DNA from: Xanthomarina arctica
GTDB lineage: Bacteria > Bacteroidota > Bacteroidia > Flavobacteriales > Flavobacteriaceae
Length of the DNA: 64,000 nucleotides
Direction of reading: 5' to 3'
Assembly (NCBI RefSeq): GCF_014638915.1
Contig: NZ_BMFQ01000002.1
Coordinates: 1 to 64,000 of the forward strand
Made by a program: the position numbers and the translations under genes. Position 1 is the stretch's first letter. Every line of letters starts with the position of its first letter. The notes beneath the pieces were generated by a model. That model ran no database searches and was not told the origin of the DNA. It was given only the letters and a program-made list of their open reading frames with translations. Below are positions 1 through 11,070 of the stretch, piece after piece.

Positions 1-11
1 GGCTTATTGTA
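1..11 (+). rRNA. 3' end of 23S rRNA (last bases only)
   Basis: The first bases, GGCTTATTGTA, resemble the very 3' end of bacterial 23S rRNA (E. coli ends GGCUUAACCUU), and a 5S gene follows about 135 bp later, the normal rRNA-operon order. Only about ten bases are visible, so the call rests mainly on context and the exact end cannot be fixed. Bases 12-146 look like the AT-rich 23S-5S spacer and hold no gene I can see. Confidence 0.4.
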
Positions 12-146
12 CAGCTGTTCTTTTTATAAAGTACAATTAAATTACAAAATTCATGTTATTTTTTTCAATATGTTAAGATATTTGTTCCAATTTTATGTTG
101 GAACGCTGAAAGTGTTAAGTTTAATCTTAGCACTCCAGCAATAACT

Positions 147-254
147 TAAGGTGGTTATTGCAATGGGGCTCACCTCTTACCATTCCGAACAGAGAAGTTA
201 AGCCCATTAGCGCCGATGGTACTGCATTTGTGGAAGAGTAGGTCATCGCCTTTT
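147..254 (+). rRNA. rrf: 5S ribosomal RNA
   Basis: The region carries the conserved 5S core: CCGAACAGAGAAGTTAAGCCC at 183-203, followed by GATGGTACTGC. The terminal helix forms between GGTGGT (150-155) and ATCGCC (245-250), extended by flanking A/T pairs, giving a length of about 108 nt as expected for Bacteroidetes. It is the last gene of an rRNA operon and is followed at once by a strong terminator. End positions are good to a few bases. A short ORF reading through this region (216-419) is not a gene. Confidence 0.95.
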
Positions 255-258
255 TTAG

Positions 259-294
259 AATCCCGATTCATTTTTTTGAATCGGGATTTTTTTT
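259..294 (+). terminator. Rho-independent terminator of the rRNA operon
   Basis: A perfect 12-bp stem, AATCCCGATTCA / TGAATCGGGATT (259-270 and 277-288), with a T6 loop is followed by a run of T. It lies 5 bp after the 5S gene. Confidence 0.92.
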
Positions 295-423
295 GTAATA
301 AATTTAGATGTTTGGCTGAACTATTGTCTATTATTAACCCCATTCAATATCCATATAAAAGGATTAATACTTATCTAAATCTTTTTTGTAAATTTATCGT
401 TGATTATTTTACACCTTAATATT

Positions 424-2862
424 TTGAAGAAAAATCCAGAATTAGATTTAGCTTGGTCCTTTGCCAATCATACCAATAGAAACATATTTTTAACGGGTAA
501 AGCAGGCACTGGTAAGACTACTTTTTTGCATAAAATTAAGACTGAATCTTTTAAACGTCTTATTGTTGTAGCTCCAACTGGAGTAGCTGCTATAAATGCG
601 AAAGGGGTAACTATTCATTCATTTTTTCAAATGCCTTTTGGTCCTTTATTGCCTGATGAGTCTAATGTGCCAAGTAATAACTTCAATAGAAAATTCAGTA
701 AGAATAAAATCAATTTAATCAAATCTTTAGATTTATTGATTATTGATGAAGTTAGTATGGTGCGTGCCGATCTATTAGACGGTATCGATCGTGTTTTAAA
801 ACGTTATAGAAAATCTACTAAAGTTTTTGGAGGTGTTCAGGTTTTAATGATTGGTGATTTACAACAACTTTCACCTGTAATTAGAGATCAAGAATGGAGT
901 CTTTTAAAGTCTTATTATAAAACAGGTTTCTTTTTTAGTAGTCATGCTTTTCAAGCTTGTAATGCTGTAACTATTGAATTGAATATGGTTTACAGACAGG
1001 TTAATCAAACGTTTATTGATATTCTTAATGAAATAAGAAACAATGCGCTTACTCAAGCTTCTACAGATGAATTAAACAAACGGTTTATTGAAGATTTTAG
1101 ACCAAACCCTTCAGAAGGCTATATATATCTAACAACTCATAATAGAAAAGCTGATCAAGTTAATATTGAAGAATTAAATAACATTAGTTCTAAGGCAATT
1201 AGCTTCAAAGCAAAGATTGATGGTAAATTTCCGGAACATTCCTATCCTAATGATGAAATTTCATTATTGAAAGTGGGTGCACAAGTCATGTTTATTAAAA
1301 ATGATAGTTCCCAAGAGAAGAGATATTTTAATGGAAAAATAGGGAAAGTGATCGAAATTTCAAAAGATGAAGTGGTTGTTAGATGTCCGGATGATGATTT
1401 TAATATTGTAACCACTCCTGAAATTTGGGAAAATATTAATTACACAGTAGATACAGATACGAAGGCTATCACTGAAAATAAAATTGGTTCCTTTACGCAA
1501 ATCCCATTGAGGTTGGCTTGGGCTATAACCATTCATAAAAGTCAAGGTCTAACTTTTGAAAAAGCGATTATTGATGCTCAAGGTGCTTTTGCTCATGGTC
1601 AAACTTATGTGGCATTAAGTCGATGTAAATCGTTAGAAGGTCTTGTACTTAAAAGTAAAATTAATTCCAATCAGATTATTAGTGATAGTCATGTTACTAC
1701 ATTCAATAAGAATTCTGAGGAGGACAGACCAAATCAGAGTACTTTAGATCTTTCACGTATAAACTTCCAATTAGACGCGATTCATGAAATTTTTAATTTT
1801 CATGAATTTCTATATCCATTAAACCGGATTTTGGATGTGTTTTATAAGAACAGAAATAGTATTAAAGGTAAGGTTGAAGAACCCATATTAACTATTAAGG
1901 ATCAAGCTATAATTCCACTTTTAAAAGTTGCTAATAGTTTTCATGGACAATTAAAAAGCATTTCTGCCGATGGACAGATTCCTGATAACAGTAAAATAAT
2001 TCAAGAACGTTTTATTAAAGCACTAGAATATTTTAAAGTTCAAACCGAGAAATATATTGTCGCCTCTTTAAATTCTTTCAATTTTTCCACAGACAATAAG
2101 GACATTGAAAAAGATCTTACTAATCAAATAGATATTATAGAAGAGTTTTTAACCATAAAGCAGTTGTACTTTGAAGGTTTAGCGACAAGTTACAATACCA
2201 ATACATTTTTGGAATTGAGGGCAAAATCTGCATTTGTTAGTAAGGAAAAACCTAAGAAACAAAAAAGACACCTTCCTGAAGGTGCTTTAAATGTGGAATT
2301 GGTGGAAGAATTACGAATTCTTAGAAACGATTTAGCCAAAGATAATGATCTAGCTCATTTTCAAATTTTCACTCAGAATGCATTATACGACATGTGTGAA
2401 ACCTTGCCTACAACAAAAAAGGAACTATTAAAAGTTAATGGTATGGGGAAAATTCGCGTGGAAAAATATGGAGATGTTATTTTAAAAGTTATCACTTCCT
2501 TTTGTGAGAATAATGATATTGAAACTTCCGACGAAACCTCAGATTTAGAAACTTCTGAACCAAAAAAAGAAAAGGGAGATACCAAGAAATTATCACTAAA
2601 CCTTTTTAAATCTGGTAAAACAATTCCACAAATTGCCAAAGAAAGAGAATTAAACGAAAACACTATTTTTGGGCATTTGTCCTCTTTTATCTCTACAAAA
2701 GAGGTTGAAATAACAGACCTTATGTCTGAAGTACATTATAAAGAATTGAAAAAGATTATTCCTAAAACAACTTTTGAAAATCTTTCAGATTTAAAACATC
2801 AATTGGATGATAAGTACTCTTATGGTGAATTAAGGTTGGTTCTAGAAACACTAACTAAATAA
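424..2862 (+). CDS. PIF1/RecD-like superfamily 1 helicase with HRDC and C-terminal HTH domains
   Basis: This is probably an ATP-dependent DNA helicase acting in replication or repair. Walker A GKAGTGKT lies near residues 25-32, Walker B/DEVSM follows about 80 residues later, and the UvrD-type C-terminal helicase motif (AITIHKSQGLTF, then ALSRCKSLEGL) comes in the middle. After a linker there is an HRDC-like domain (LYDMCETLPTTKKELLKVNG) and a C-terminal helix-turn-helix (GKTIPQIAKERELNENTI), an arrangement known from Bacteroidetes helicases. There is no ATG: the frame opens with TTG at 400 and has another TTG at 424. I chose 424 (about 812 residues) because it starts just before the conserved NPELDLA segment, but 400 is possible. 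It is monocistronic after the rRNA operon. Confidence 0.88.
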   Translation: MKKNPELDLAWSFANHTNRNIFLTGKAGTGKTTFLHKIKTESFKRLIVVAPTGVAAINAKGVTIHSFFQMPFGPLLPDESNVPSNNFNRKFSKNKINLIKSLDLLIIDEVSMVRADLLDGIDRVLKRYRKSTKVFGGVQVLMIGDLQQLSPVIRDQEWSLLKSYYKTGFFFSSHAFQACNAVTIELNMVYRQVNQTFIDILNEIRNNALTQASTDELNKRFIEDFRPNPSEGYIYLTTHNRKADQVNIEELNNISSKAISFKAKIDGKFPEHSYPNDEISLLKVGAQVMFIKNDSSQEKRYFNGKIGKVIEISKDEVVVRCPDDDFNIVTTPEIWENINYTVDTDTKAITENKIGSFTQIPLRLAWAITIHKSQGLTFEKAIIDAQGAFAHGQTYVALSRCKSLEGLVLKSKINSNQIISDSHVTTFNKNSEEDRPNQSTLDLSRINFQLDAIHEIFNFHEFLYPLNRILDVFYKNRNSIKGKVEEPILTIKDQAIIPLLKVANSFHGQLKSISADGQIPDNSKIIQERFIKALEYFKVQTEKYIVASLNSFNFSTDNKDIEKDLTNQIDIIEEFLTIKQLYFEGLATSYNTNTFLELRAKSAFVSKEKPKKQKRHLPEGALNVELVEELRILRNDLAKDNDLAHFQIFTQNALYDMCETLPTTKKELLKVNGMGKIRVEKYGDVILKVITSFCENNDIETSDETSDLETSEPKKEKGDTKKLSLNLFKSGKTIPQIAKERELNENTIFGHLSSFISTKEVEITDLMSEVHYKELKKIIPKTTFENLSDLKHQLDDKYSYGELRLVLETLTK

Positions 2863-2924
2863 TTTTTTTGTAAGGTTCTAATACTAACAGGAATAATTAC
2901 AAATTATTAACTATTTTAGTGTCT

Positions 2925-3422
2925 ATGAATATTATCATCCAAGCTACTCTAAGAAATCTGGAAAACACTAGAAATATATTATCTTTTTTATCCAACGAGC
3001 AGTTAAGTGCAGCTTCAATACCACCATATTATTCTAGTGTAGGTTCTCATATTAGACACATATTAGATTTTTATGATTGTATTTTGGTAGAAAGCGTGGC
3101 GCTAGATTTAACTTCCCGAAAACGAAATATGGATGTTGAAACTAATTGTAAGATTGCTTTGAACTATTATAAGGTTGTAATTGAAAAAATCAAAGCCTTG
3201 GAGGGAACCGATTTAAATCGAATAGTGTATGTTACTGATGATTTAGGATTAGGTAAAACTGAAATAAAATACACGTTTTCTGGTTTATTGGCTCAGGCAA
3301 CCAGCCATACCATTCATCATTATGCGATTATCAGTTATATTTTTGAAGGTTTAGATATAAAAGTTTTAAATGACTCCTTTGGATATAATCCTACAACTCC
3401 AAAATCGAAATCTATTAATTAG
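2925..3422 (+). CDS. DinB-superfamily (four-helix, metal-binding) protein
   Basis: The protein is 165 residues. It has the DinB-fold pattern of histidines that bind a divalent metal: HIRHILDFYD near residue 47 and HTIHHYAII near residue 128. Members include thiol-dependent transferases and many proteins of unknown role, so substrate and function are not known. I prefer the ATG at 2925 over a GTG two codons earlier at 2919. It converges on the DUF6095 gene, and the two reading frames overlap by 8 bp at their 3' ends. Confidence 0.8.
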   Translation: MNIIIQATLRNLENTRNILSFLSNEQLSAASIPPYYSSVGSHIRHILDFYDCILVESVALDLTSRKRNMDVETNCKIALNYYKVVIEKIKALEGTDLNRIVYVTDDLGLGKTEIKYTFSGLLAQATSHTIHHYAIISYIFEGLDIKVLNDSFGYNPTTPKSKSIN

Positions 3423-3654
3423 GTGCTTTATAAAACATACTATCCATAATAGTTTTCAAGCCCATAAAAGCTAAATAAACTGCTAAGCCACAAATTAAAA
3501 TAGAAAGAATTAAGAGTGGTATATAAAGAGGTTTTTCTTGATTGCTGAAAGCGATATACATTAATGTTGGGCCTAAAAACATACAAACTAAAGAAATTCC
3601 CATTTTTTTTAATCCTTTTACTAAAATGTCTTTATTTGTTCTTTTAGTTTCCAT
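3415..3654 (-). CDS. Small two-TM membrane protein, DUF6095-like
   Basis: This is a 79-residue protein with a short basic N-terminus (METKRTNKDILVKGL) and two hydrophobic helices, one near residues 18-38 (MGISLVCMFLGPTLMYIAF) and one near 45-68. I recognise it as resembling the DUF6095 family of Flavobacteriia; its function is unknown. The frame extends ten codons upstream to 3684, but the METKRTNK start at 3654 is favoured because it overlaps the end of murQ by only 11 bp. It is probably co-transcribed with and translationally coupled to murQ. Confidence 0.7.
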   Translation of the reverse strand: METKRTNKDILVKGLKKMGISLVCMFLGPTLMYIAFSNQEKPLYIPLLILSILICGLAVYLAFMGLKTIMDSMFYKAPN

Positions 3655-4462
3655 TTTTGTAGTTTTTAATAGCTTCTCGAACATTTTTATAGGTGGTTAG
3701 TAGCTCTTGAGCTTCCACTTTTGAAATATCTAGTTCGGCCATAATCATTTGAGTTCCTCTTTCAACAAGCTTGTTATTGCTTAGTTGCATATCTACCATT
3801 TTATTCCCTTTTATGTGACCTAATTTAATCATTGTGGTGGTGGTAATCATATTTAGGACTAATTTCTGAGCAGTTCCTGCTTTCATTCTAGAACTTCCAG
3901 TAACAAATTCTGGACCCACAATTACTTCAATTGGAAATTGAGCTGTATGAGACAAGGGGCTTTTATGGTTACATGTAATGCAGCCAGTAACAATATTGTT
4001 TTTATTGCACATCTTTAAGCCAGCGATGACGTAAGGAGTTGTTCCAGAAGCCGCAATACCTATAACAATATCTTTAGTATTAATATTCTGAGCTTGTAAA
4101 TCGTCCCAAGCTTGTGTGAGAGAATCTTCGGCAAATTCCACAGCTTTTCTAATGGCAATATCACCTCCAGCTAATAAACCAATAACTAAATCGTGAGAAA
4201 CTCCAAAAGTAGGAGGGCATTCAGAAGCATCTAAAATTCCTAAGCGACCACTGGTGCCAGCTCCTATATAGAATAAGCGACCACCATTTTTTAGTTTTTC
4301 TACAATTTGATTTACAAGGTTTTCAATTTGTGGAAGGGCTTTTTCTACAGCTAGTGGAACTGTTTTATCCTCAGAATTAATATTAGTTAGTAATTCTTCA
4401 ACAGACATCTTTTCCAGATGGTCGAAATTAGAATCTTGTTCAGTTGTTTTTGTGAAATTCAT
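3644..4462 (-). CDS. murQ: N-acetylmuramic acid 6-phosphate etherase MurQ
   Basis: MurQ cleaves the D-lactyl ether of MurNAc-6-phosphate in cytoplasmic peptidoglycan recycling. The SIS sugar-phosphate fold is clear: YIGAGTSGRLGILDASECPP near residue 62, a second block GIAASGTTPYVIAGL, and the signature GPEFVTGSSRMKAGTAQK. The length (272 residues) is a little shorter than the roughly 300 of E. coli MurQ. The frame could start at 4471, but 4462 is preferred because a TAnnTTTG box ends only six bases upstream of it. The small DUF6095-like gene follows and overlaps its 3' end. Confidence 0.95.
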   Translation of the reverse strand: MNFTKTTEQDSNFDHLEKMSVEELLTNINSEDKTVPLAVEKALPQIENLVNQIVEKLKNGGRLFYIGAGTSGRLGILDASECPPTFGVSHDLVIGLLAGGDIAIRKAVEFAEDSLTQAWDDLQAQNINTKDIVIGIAASGTTPYVIAGLKMCNKNNIVTGCITCNHKSPLSHTAQFPIEVIVGPEFVTGSSRMKAGTAQKLVLNMITTTTMIKLGHIKGNKMVDMQLSNNKLVERGTQMIMAELDISKVEAQELLTTYKNVREAIKNYKNGN

Positions 4463-4468
4463 ATACTT

Positions 4469-4476
4469 CAAAAATA
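4469..4476 (-). promoter_or_regulatory. -7 promoter box of murQ
   Basis: The minus strand reads TATTTTTG, matching the Bacteroidetes -7 consensus TAnnTTTG, six bases before the murQ ATG. No clear -33 TTTG is visible. Transcription from here would start at or next to the start codon. Confidence 0.5.
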
Positions 4477-4491
4477 CAGAATTTTCAGCAT

Positions 4492-5313
4492 TTAGTTTTC
4501 TACTGTATAATTTATTTCAGCAACTTCTGAAAGTCTGAAATAACCAAAAGGATAATTGGCTTGATTTGTTATATTAAAACAATTCCCTCTTACGGTAGCT
4601 GGCTGTGTTTCAAAAGGACCACCACCACCGCTACTAGTTTGTTGAAGTAATAAGAACATAAATTCATAAAAACGTTCTGATACGCCATAATTTCTAATAA
4701 TAACTTCGTCTCCAGGTCCAAAATCTTCTTCCACATAATACCCGAAAATCTGGTTCCCATTTACAAATTCATCTTTAAAAGTATCCAAAGACGGTGAGAC
4801 AGGAATGCTTGGAATAAATTCAAAAAAATAATAATTCTCTTGATCTGCTGGATCTGTAAAAAAAGCTTTTATTTCTGTGTCTTCACCTGTAAAACCACCT
4901 TCCAGATTTTGTTCAACATAATCAAATTCAGGTACAGCTAATAATGTTTCAGATGCCTCGTAGGTTTCATTGTTGTAAGTAATAGTAAGGTTGTAAACTC
5001 CATTAAGAATGGGGTCAAAACTTGAGTTTCTATAAATTCCCGTATCGCCATCTTCAATAAAATCATAGATGTTATTATTTTCATCTGTAATCAAAACTTG
5101 TGCATTATTTGCAGGTGGTACTGAACTATCGAAAAAAGGAGCGCTCAACGTTAATATTATTGCTTGTTCGTTACCTGTAGTGCCTTTTAACCAATTTATA
5201 GAAGCATCGATTACAAGCCTTGGTTCTGAAGTTGGTACATCTACATCAACGACCTCTTCACAAGAAAAGACTAGAATGGATAAAATAAATACATATATAT
5301 ATTGAATTCTCAT
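4492..5313 (-). CDS. DUF4249 outer-membrane lipoprotein
   Basis: DUF4249 proteins are Bacteroidetes lipoproteins typically encoded next to a TonB-dependent receptor and thought to be its surface partner; their ligand is unknown. A lipoprotein signal, YVFILSILVFSC, puts the acylated cysteine at about residue 17, followed by acidic EEVVDVDVPT. The family-like opening PRLVIDASINW follows. The frame extends far upstream into the receptor gene, but the lipobox fixes the start at 5313, four bases after the receptor stop codon. The two genes clearly form an operon, receptor first. The length is 273 residues. Confidence 0.88.
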   Translation of the reverse strand: MRIQYIYVFILSILVFSCEEVVDVDVPTSEPRLVIDASINWLKGTTGNEQAIILTLSAPFFDSSVPPANNAQVLITDENNNIYDFIEDGDTGIYRNSSFDPILNGVYNLTITYNNETYEASETLLAVPEFDYVEQNLEGGFTGEDTEIKAFFTDPADQENYYFFEFIPSIPVSPSLDTFKDEFVNGNQIFGYYVEEDFGPGDEVIIRNYGVSERFYEFMFLLLQQTSSGGGGPFETQPATVRGNCFNITNQANYPFGYFRLSEVAEINYTVEN

Positions 5314-5317
5314 TGTA

Positions 5318-7693
5318 TTAAAATTTGAAATTATATGAAATTGAAGGAACAATACCAAAAATGGATAATTGGACAGCTTCGTTTGCCCCCGTATCACTAT
5401 TTTGTTGAAAAGTAATGGATGCGGCGTTTTGTCTGTTATAAACATTATAAATACCAAAAACCCATTCACTTTGCCATCCCTTATTTTTTTCTGGTTTTGG
5501 GGTATAAGTCGCAGAAATATCTAATCTGTTATAAGTTGGAAGTCTATATTCATTACGTAGCCCGAAATTTGGAATCGATATCCCGTTATATTCATATTGG
5601 GCATCTGGATAGGTTAAAGGCTGTCCTGTTTGAAATATAAAATCGGCATTAAAGCTCCATTTTTCATTTAAATCATAACTTCCCACAATAGATATATCAT
5701 GAGTTTTATCGTAAGGCGTGTCATACCATTCTCCATCATTTATTCCAGGTTCTTCTGGTGTTCTACCTGGTGTTCTTTGTTCAGATTTGGAAAGCGTATA
5801 GGAAATCCAACCGTTAAAACGACCTTCATTTTTTCTAAATAAAACTTCTAACCCATAAGCTTTTGCTTCCCCATTTAAAATAACTTGCTCGATGGCATTA
5901 TTCGCAATCAAATCGGCTCCATCAATATAATCTATTCGATTGTCTACCATTTTATAGAAGGCTTCAACTTCAAGAGAAAATGTGTTATCCTTAATGTTTC
6001 TAAAATACCCTAAGGCTACTTGATCTAAAATTTGTGGTTCTATATATTTACCAGCTGGTGCCCAAATATCTAAAGGCGTTGGGGAACTGGTATTTGAAAT
6101 TAAACTTAAATACTGACTTAGTCTATTGTAACTTGCTTTGATGGACGAATTATAATTTAATTCATAAGCCAATGAGATGCGAGGTTCCAAATTCCCAAAT
6201 GATTTTATAACATCACTTCTTTTATAACTTTCAGTACCTATAGGGTCTGCTTTTTCATAAATTTGAAGTTCTTGATTAAAATCAACGGCTTGATTATTTT
6301 CATAAATATTTAATTCATCTTGTCCTAGACGTAAAAATGTACTAAATCTTAAACCATAGGAAACCATTAATTTATCTGAAAGCTTTTGTTCAATATCTAT
6401 ATAAATAGCATTTTCAAAAGCATATTTATCAGTTAGTTTATCAGCATTTATTCCTGAATCTGATGAGGAAGGCGTTATTTCACCTGGATTAAATTTATGA
6501 TAAATACTGTTTAATCCATATTGTAATTTTATTTTATCGCTTAGATAATGTTTAAAATCGTATTTGAAATTAAAGTTTCTTATCCCGGAATCCCAATTGA
6601 AACCAACAAAATCTAAGTTCAAACCGTAATAATAATCGGAATAGATTAAAGAGGCATTTGAAAACAGCTTATCTGAAAAAAGATGATTCCATCTAAAATT
6701 CAATACAGTATTTCCATAAGTATTTACAAAGCTTTCATTTAGACTAAATACGTCCCGACCAAAATAACCAGATAAGAATACATTATTATTCTCATTAAGT
6801 TTATAACTGATTTTTGTGTTTAAATCATAAAAATAGGCTTTGTTTTCAATGTCAAATAAAGGTAAGAATAGATGGGCATAGGTTGCTCTTCCTCCTAATA
6901 AAAAAGATCCTACGCCTTTTTTTATAGGACCTTCAGCTAATAATCTGCTTGAGATAAGTCCGATACCACCGTTCATATGGAAATCATTACTATTCCCTTC
7001 TTTTTGATAAATATCTAATACAGATGATACACGTCCGCCATATCGAGCAGGAATTCCACCTTTATATAATTTTAAATCTTTTATGGCATCTGGGTTGAAA
7101 ACGGAAAAGAATCCAAAAAGATGTGATGAATTATAAATAGTTGCTTCATCTAGTAAGATTAAGTTTTGATCTGCAGCACCACCGCGCACATTGAACCCAG
7201 AAGCTCCTTCCCCGGCAGTAGTAACACCAGGTAATAGTGTTATAGCTTTAATAACATCTGCTTCCCCAAAAACAACAGGGATTTTTTTTATAGAACTAGC
7301 AGAAAGTGTGTTCATGCTCATTTGAGGTTGCCTGATGTTCAGTTTTTCGACATTGTTGTTAATTACAATCTCATTCAGACTTTCAGCAGATTCAACTAGA
7401 CTATAATTTTTTGTTATATTTTCGGTTAGATCGATGGATTCGGTAATGTTTGTATAACCTAAATAACTAATTACCATATTATAGGTGCCTTTAGGAAGCG
7501 TGATGGAGTAGAAGCCATATTCATTCGTTGTAGCTCCAGTTGATAGTTCAGGAAATAAAATATTAACGCCAATAAGGGTTTCGTTACTACTGATATCAGA
7601 AATAACACCACTCACAGTAATTTTTTCTTGTGCGAAAACGCTATGAAAGTTGAAACCAATAAGTATAAATATCCAGAGTATTCTTTGCTTCAT
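5318..7693 (-). CDS. TonB-dependent receptor with carboxypeptidase-regulatory-like N-terminal domain
   Basis: This is an outer-membrane active transporter of 791 residues. After a signal peptide (cleavage near FAQ, residue 22) comes a CarboxypepD_reg-like beta domain (VSGVISDISSNETLIGVNI...), then a plug domain (about 115-230, with FNVRGGAADQNLILLDE), then a 22-strand-type barrel ending in the aromatic SISYNFKF. It lacks the SusC signature and is paired with DUF4249 rather than SusD, so the substrate cannot be read from sequence; iron-, peptide- or small-molecule uptake are all possible. It is first in a two-gene operon. Confidence 0.92.
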   Translation of the reverse strand: MKQRILWIFILIGFNFHSVFAQEKITVSGVISDISSNETLIGVNILFPELSTGATTNEYGFYSITLPKGTYNMVISYLGYTNITESIDLTENITKNYSLVESAESLNEIVINNNVEKLNIRQPQMSMNTLSASSIKKIPVVFGEADVIKAITLLPGVTTAGEGASGFNVRGGAADQNLILLDEATIYNSSHLFGFFSVFNPDAIKDLKLYKGGIPARYGGRVSSVLDIYQKEGNSNDFHMNGGIGLISSRLLAEGPIKKGVGSFLLGGRATYAHLFLPLFDIENKAYFYDLNTKISYKLNENNNVFLSGYFGRDVFSLNESFVNTYGNTVLNFRWNHLFSDKLFSNASLIYSDYYYGLNLDFVGFNWDSGIRNFNFKYDFKHYLSDKIKLQYGLNSIYHKFNPGEITPSSSDSGINADKLTDKYAFENAIYIDIEQKLSDKLMVSYGLRFSTFLRLGQDELNIYENNQAVDFNQELQIYEKADPIGTESYKRSDVIKSFGNLEPRISLAYELNYNSSIKASYNRLSQYLSLISNTSSPTPLDIWAPAGKYIEPQILDQVALGYFRNIKDNTFSLEVEAFYKMVDNRIDYIDGADLIANNAIEQVILNGEAKAYGLEVLFRKNEGRFNGWISYTLSKSEQRTPGRTPEEPGINDGEWYDTPYDKTHDISIVGSYDLNEKWSFNADFIFQTGQPLTYPDAQYEYNGISIPNFGLRNEYRLPTYNRLDISATYTPKPEKNKGWQSEWVFGIYNVYNRQNAASITFQQNSDTGANEAVQLSIFGIVPSISYNFKF

Positions 7694-7721
7694 TAATCTA
7701 TAAATTATTCATTAAAGTTAT

Positions 7722-7750
7722 AAAAAAAAGCCCCTTAAAGGAGCTTTTTT
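7722..7750 (-). terminator. Rho-independent terminator after icd
   Basis: On the minus strand AAGCTCC/GGGGCTT (one G-T pair) closes a short loop and is followed by eight T. It lies between icd and the TonB receptor, so the receptor needs its own promoter. Confidence 0.8.
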
Positions 7751-7769
7751 AAACAAATTATTAGCTTTT

Positions 7770-10013
<2,244 letters not shown>

Positions 10014-10044
10014 TTAATAGAATTTGCTTAATTTTTAAGCCATG

Positions 10045-10052
10045 CAAATATA
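10045..10052 (-). promoter_or_regulatory. -7 promoter box of icd
   Basis: The minus strand reads TATATTTG, about 49 bp before the icd ATG. A TTTG at the normal -33 spacing is not evident. Confidence 0.45.
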
Positions 10053-10144
10053 TGAATTTTCAAGTAGTTTTTAATGAAGATTGCTTGAAACACGCTTATT
10101 TTATGAAGTTGATAAAAAAGGGAATTGTTTCTTGATGATTTTGA

Positions 10145-10717
10145 TTATTCTATATCAAGATTATAGGATTTTAATAGGTTTAAGGCACCTTCTTTGGAAA
10201 ACTTAGCTTGTTTAAGATTATTAAACTCTGGATTTATATGAAAATTATACGAAGTTCTAAAATCTGCTTTTTCCAAATTACAGTTGTTGAAAACACTTTG
10301 ATTTAAATTACATTCTAAAAACTTCGCTTGGCTCAAATTAGCTTCGGAGAAATCAATGTTTTCTAACTGACAATTATTGAAACTTGTTTTATTAAGATTG
10401 CACTTATAAAAGGAAGCAAAACCCAGGTTGGATTGATTAAATGAAAATGACATTAAAAAGGAATTGCAGTCGTTAAAAAGAATACCCAGTAATTTGCATT
10501 CGGTAAATACCACATCTTTAAACGTTGTATTTTTAACTTTGGTACTACTTAAATTGCAGGAAATGAATTCGCATTCTGTAAAAGTAATGCTTGATAGATA
10601 TGATTCTGAAAAATTACAATCTATAAAAATGCAATTATCATATTCTGCTTTTGGGAGCTCCTTTATGGTATAATCTACTTTTGTGTAAGTCTGGTCTAAA
10701 ACAAGTGGAAGGTTCAT
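10145..10717 (-). CDS. Pentapeptide-repeat protein
   Basis: The 190-residue protein is built of A(N/D)LXX-type five-residue repeats forming a right-handed quadrilateral beta-helix. The repeats run from about residue 25 to 170, for example ANLSQAKFLECNLNQSVFNN, with many CNL/CNF units. It has no signal peptide, so it is probably cytoplasmic. Some relatives (Qnr, McbG) mimic DNA and protect gyrase; the general architecture (Cys-rich, NLxx/CNF steps) is similar, but gyrase protection cannot be claimed from sequence. It is monocistronic, with a promoter at 10742-10770. Confidence 0.88.
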   Translation of the reverse strand: MNLPLVLDQTYTKVDYTIKELPKAEYDNCIFIDCNFSESYLSSITFTECEFISCNLSSTKVKNTTFKDVVFTECKLLGILFNDCNSFLMSFSFNQSNLGFASFYKCNLNKTSFNNCQLENIDFSEANLSQAKFLECNLNQSVFNNCNLEKADFRTSYNFHINPEFNNLKQAKFSKEGALNLLKSYNLDIE

Positions 10718-10741
10718 TCTTAATATAGGTTATTGGAAAAC

Positions 10742-10770
10742 CAAAGATAGCATGTTTATATAAAAACAAA
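10742..10770 (-). promoter_or_regulatory. Promoter of the pentapeptide-repeat gene (-33 and -7)
   Basis: On the minus strand TTTG (10767-10770) is followed after 17 bp by TATCTTTG (10742-10749), a full Bacteroidetes-type promoter, 24 bp before the ATG. The -33 element lies inside the T-tract of the hairpin at 10760-10813. Confidence 0.65.
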
Positions 10771-10813
10771 AGCCATATCACAATAGAAGTAAATCTATAT
10801 CTGACATGGCTTT
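10760..10813 (-). terminator. Terminator-like hairpin with no gene in front of it
   Basis: On the minus strand AAAGCCATGTCA pairs with TGATATGGCTTT (one mismatch) around a loop of about 20 bases, followed by TTTTGTTTTTATA. It is oriented to end a minus-strand transcript coming from 10814-11370, where no intact gene is present. Confidence 0.5.
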
Positions 10814-10834
10814 CTTTGAAATAGTTTACATGAT

Positions 10835-11070
10835 CTAATCTAGTATTGCTACTAAATAGTATAAATTTTCATCTATACCTTTCAATTCAAGGGTTTCTAT
10901 TTCAAAAAGAAACAATCGTTGATGCAACTTTCAAAATGTATTGACATGTTGCCGAAATGTTTCTGATTAACTGTTTTTCTTGATGATTTTCTTTTTGTAA
11001 ATCGTTTTCACGAATAACAAGCTATCCAATCATTGCTTTCTAAAGAAGTATCTGCTTTCGCATATACTCT
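10835..11070 (-). pseudogene. Possible remnant of a decayed small gene
   Basis: No intact ORF exists here, but three consecutive minus-strand stretches in different frames read like protein with normal flavobacterial codons. One is 11070-11011 (ending SLESNDWIACYS), one about 11019-10905 (ENDLQKENHQEKQLI...), and one 10930-10835 (ending LKGIDENLYYLVAILD then TAG). Joining them needs two frameshifts. A terminator-like hairpin follows the last stop at the distance expected for a gene end. I do not recognise a family, and chance open stretches in AT-rich DNA are a real alternative. Confidence 0.22.

Noticed and set aside
216-419. 67-residue ORF over the 5S gene and its terminator
   Set aside because: It lies in rRNA and hairpin sequence and its translation has no protein-like character.
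5314-5469. Upstream extension of the DUF4249 frame
   Set aside because: It overlaps the TonB receptor, while the lipobox requires the start at 5313.
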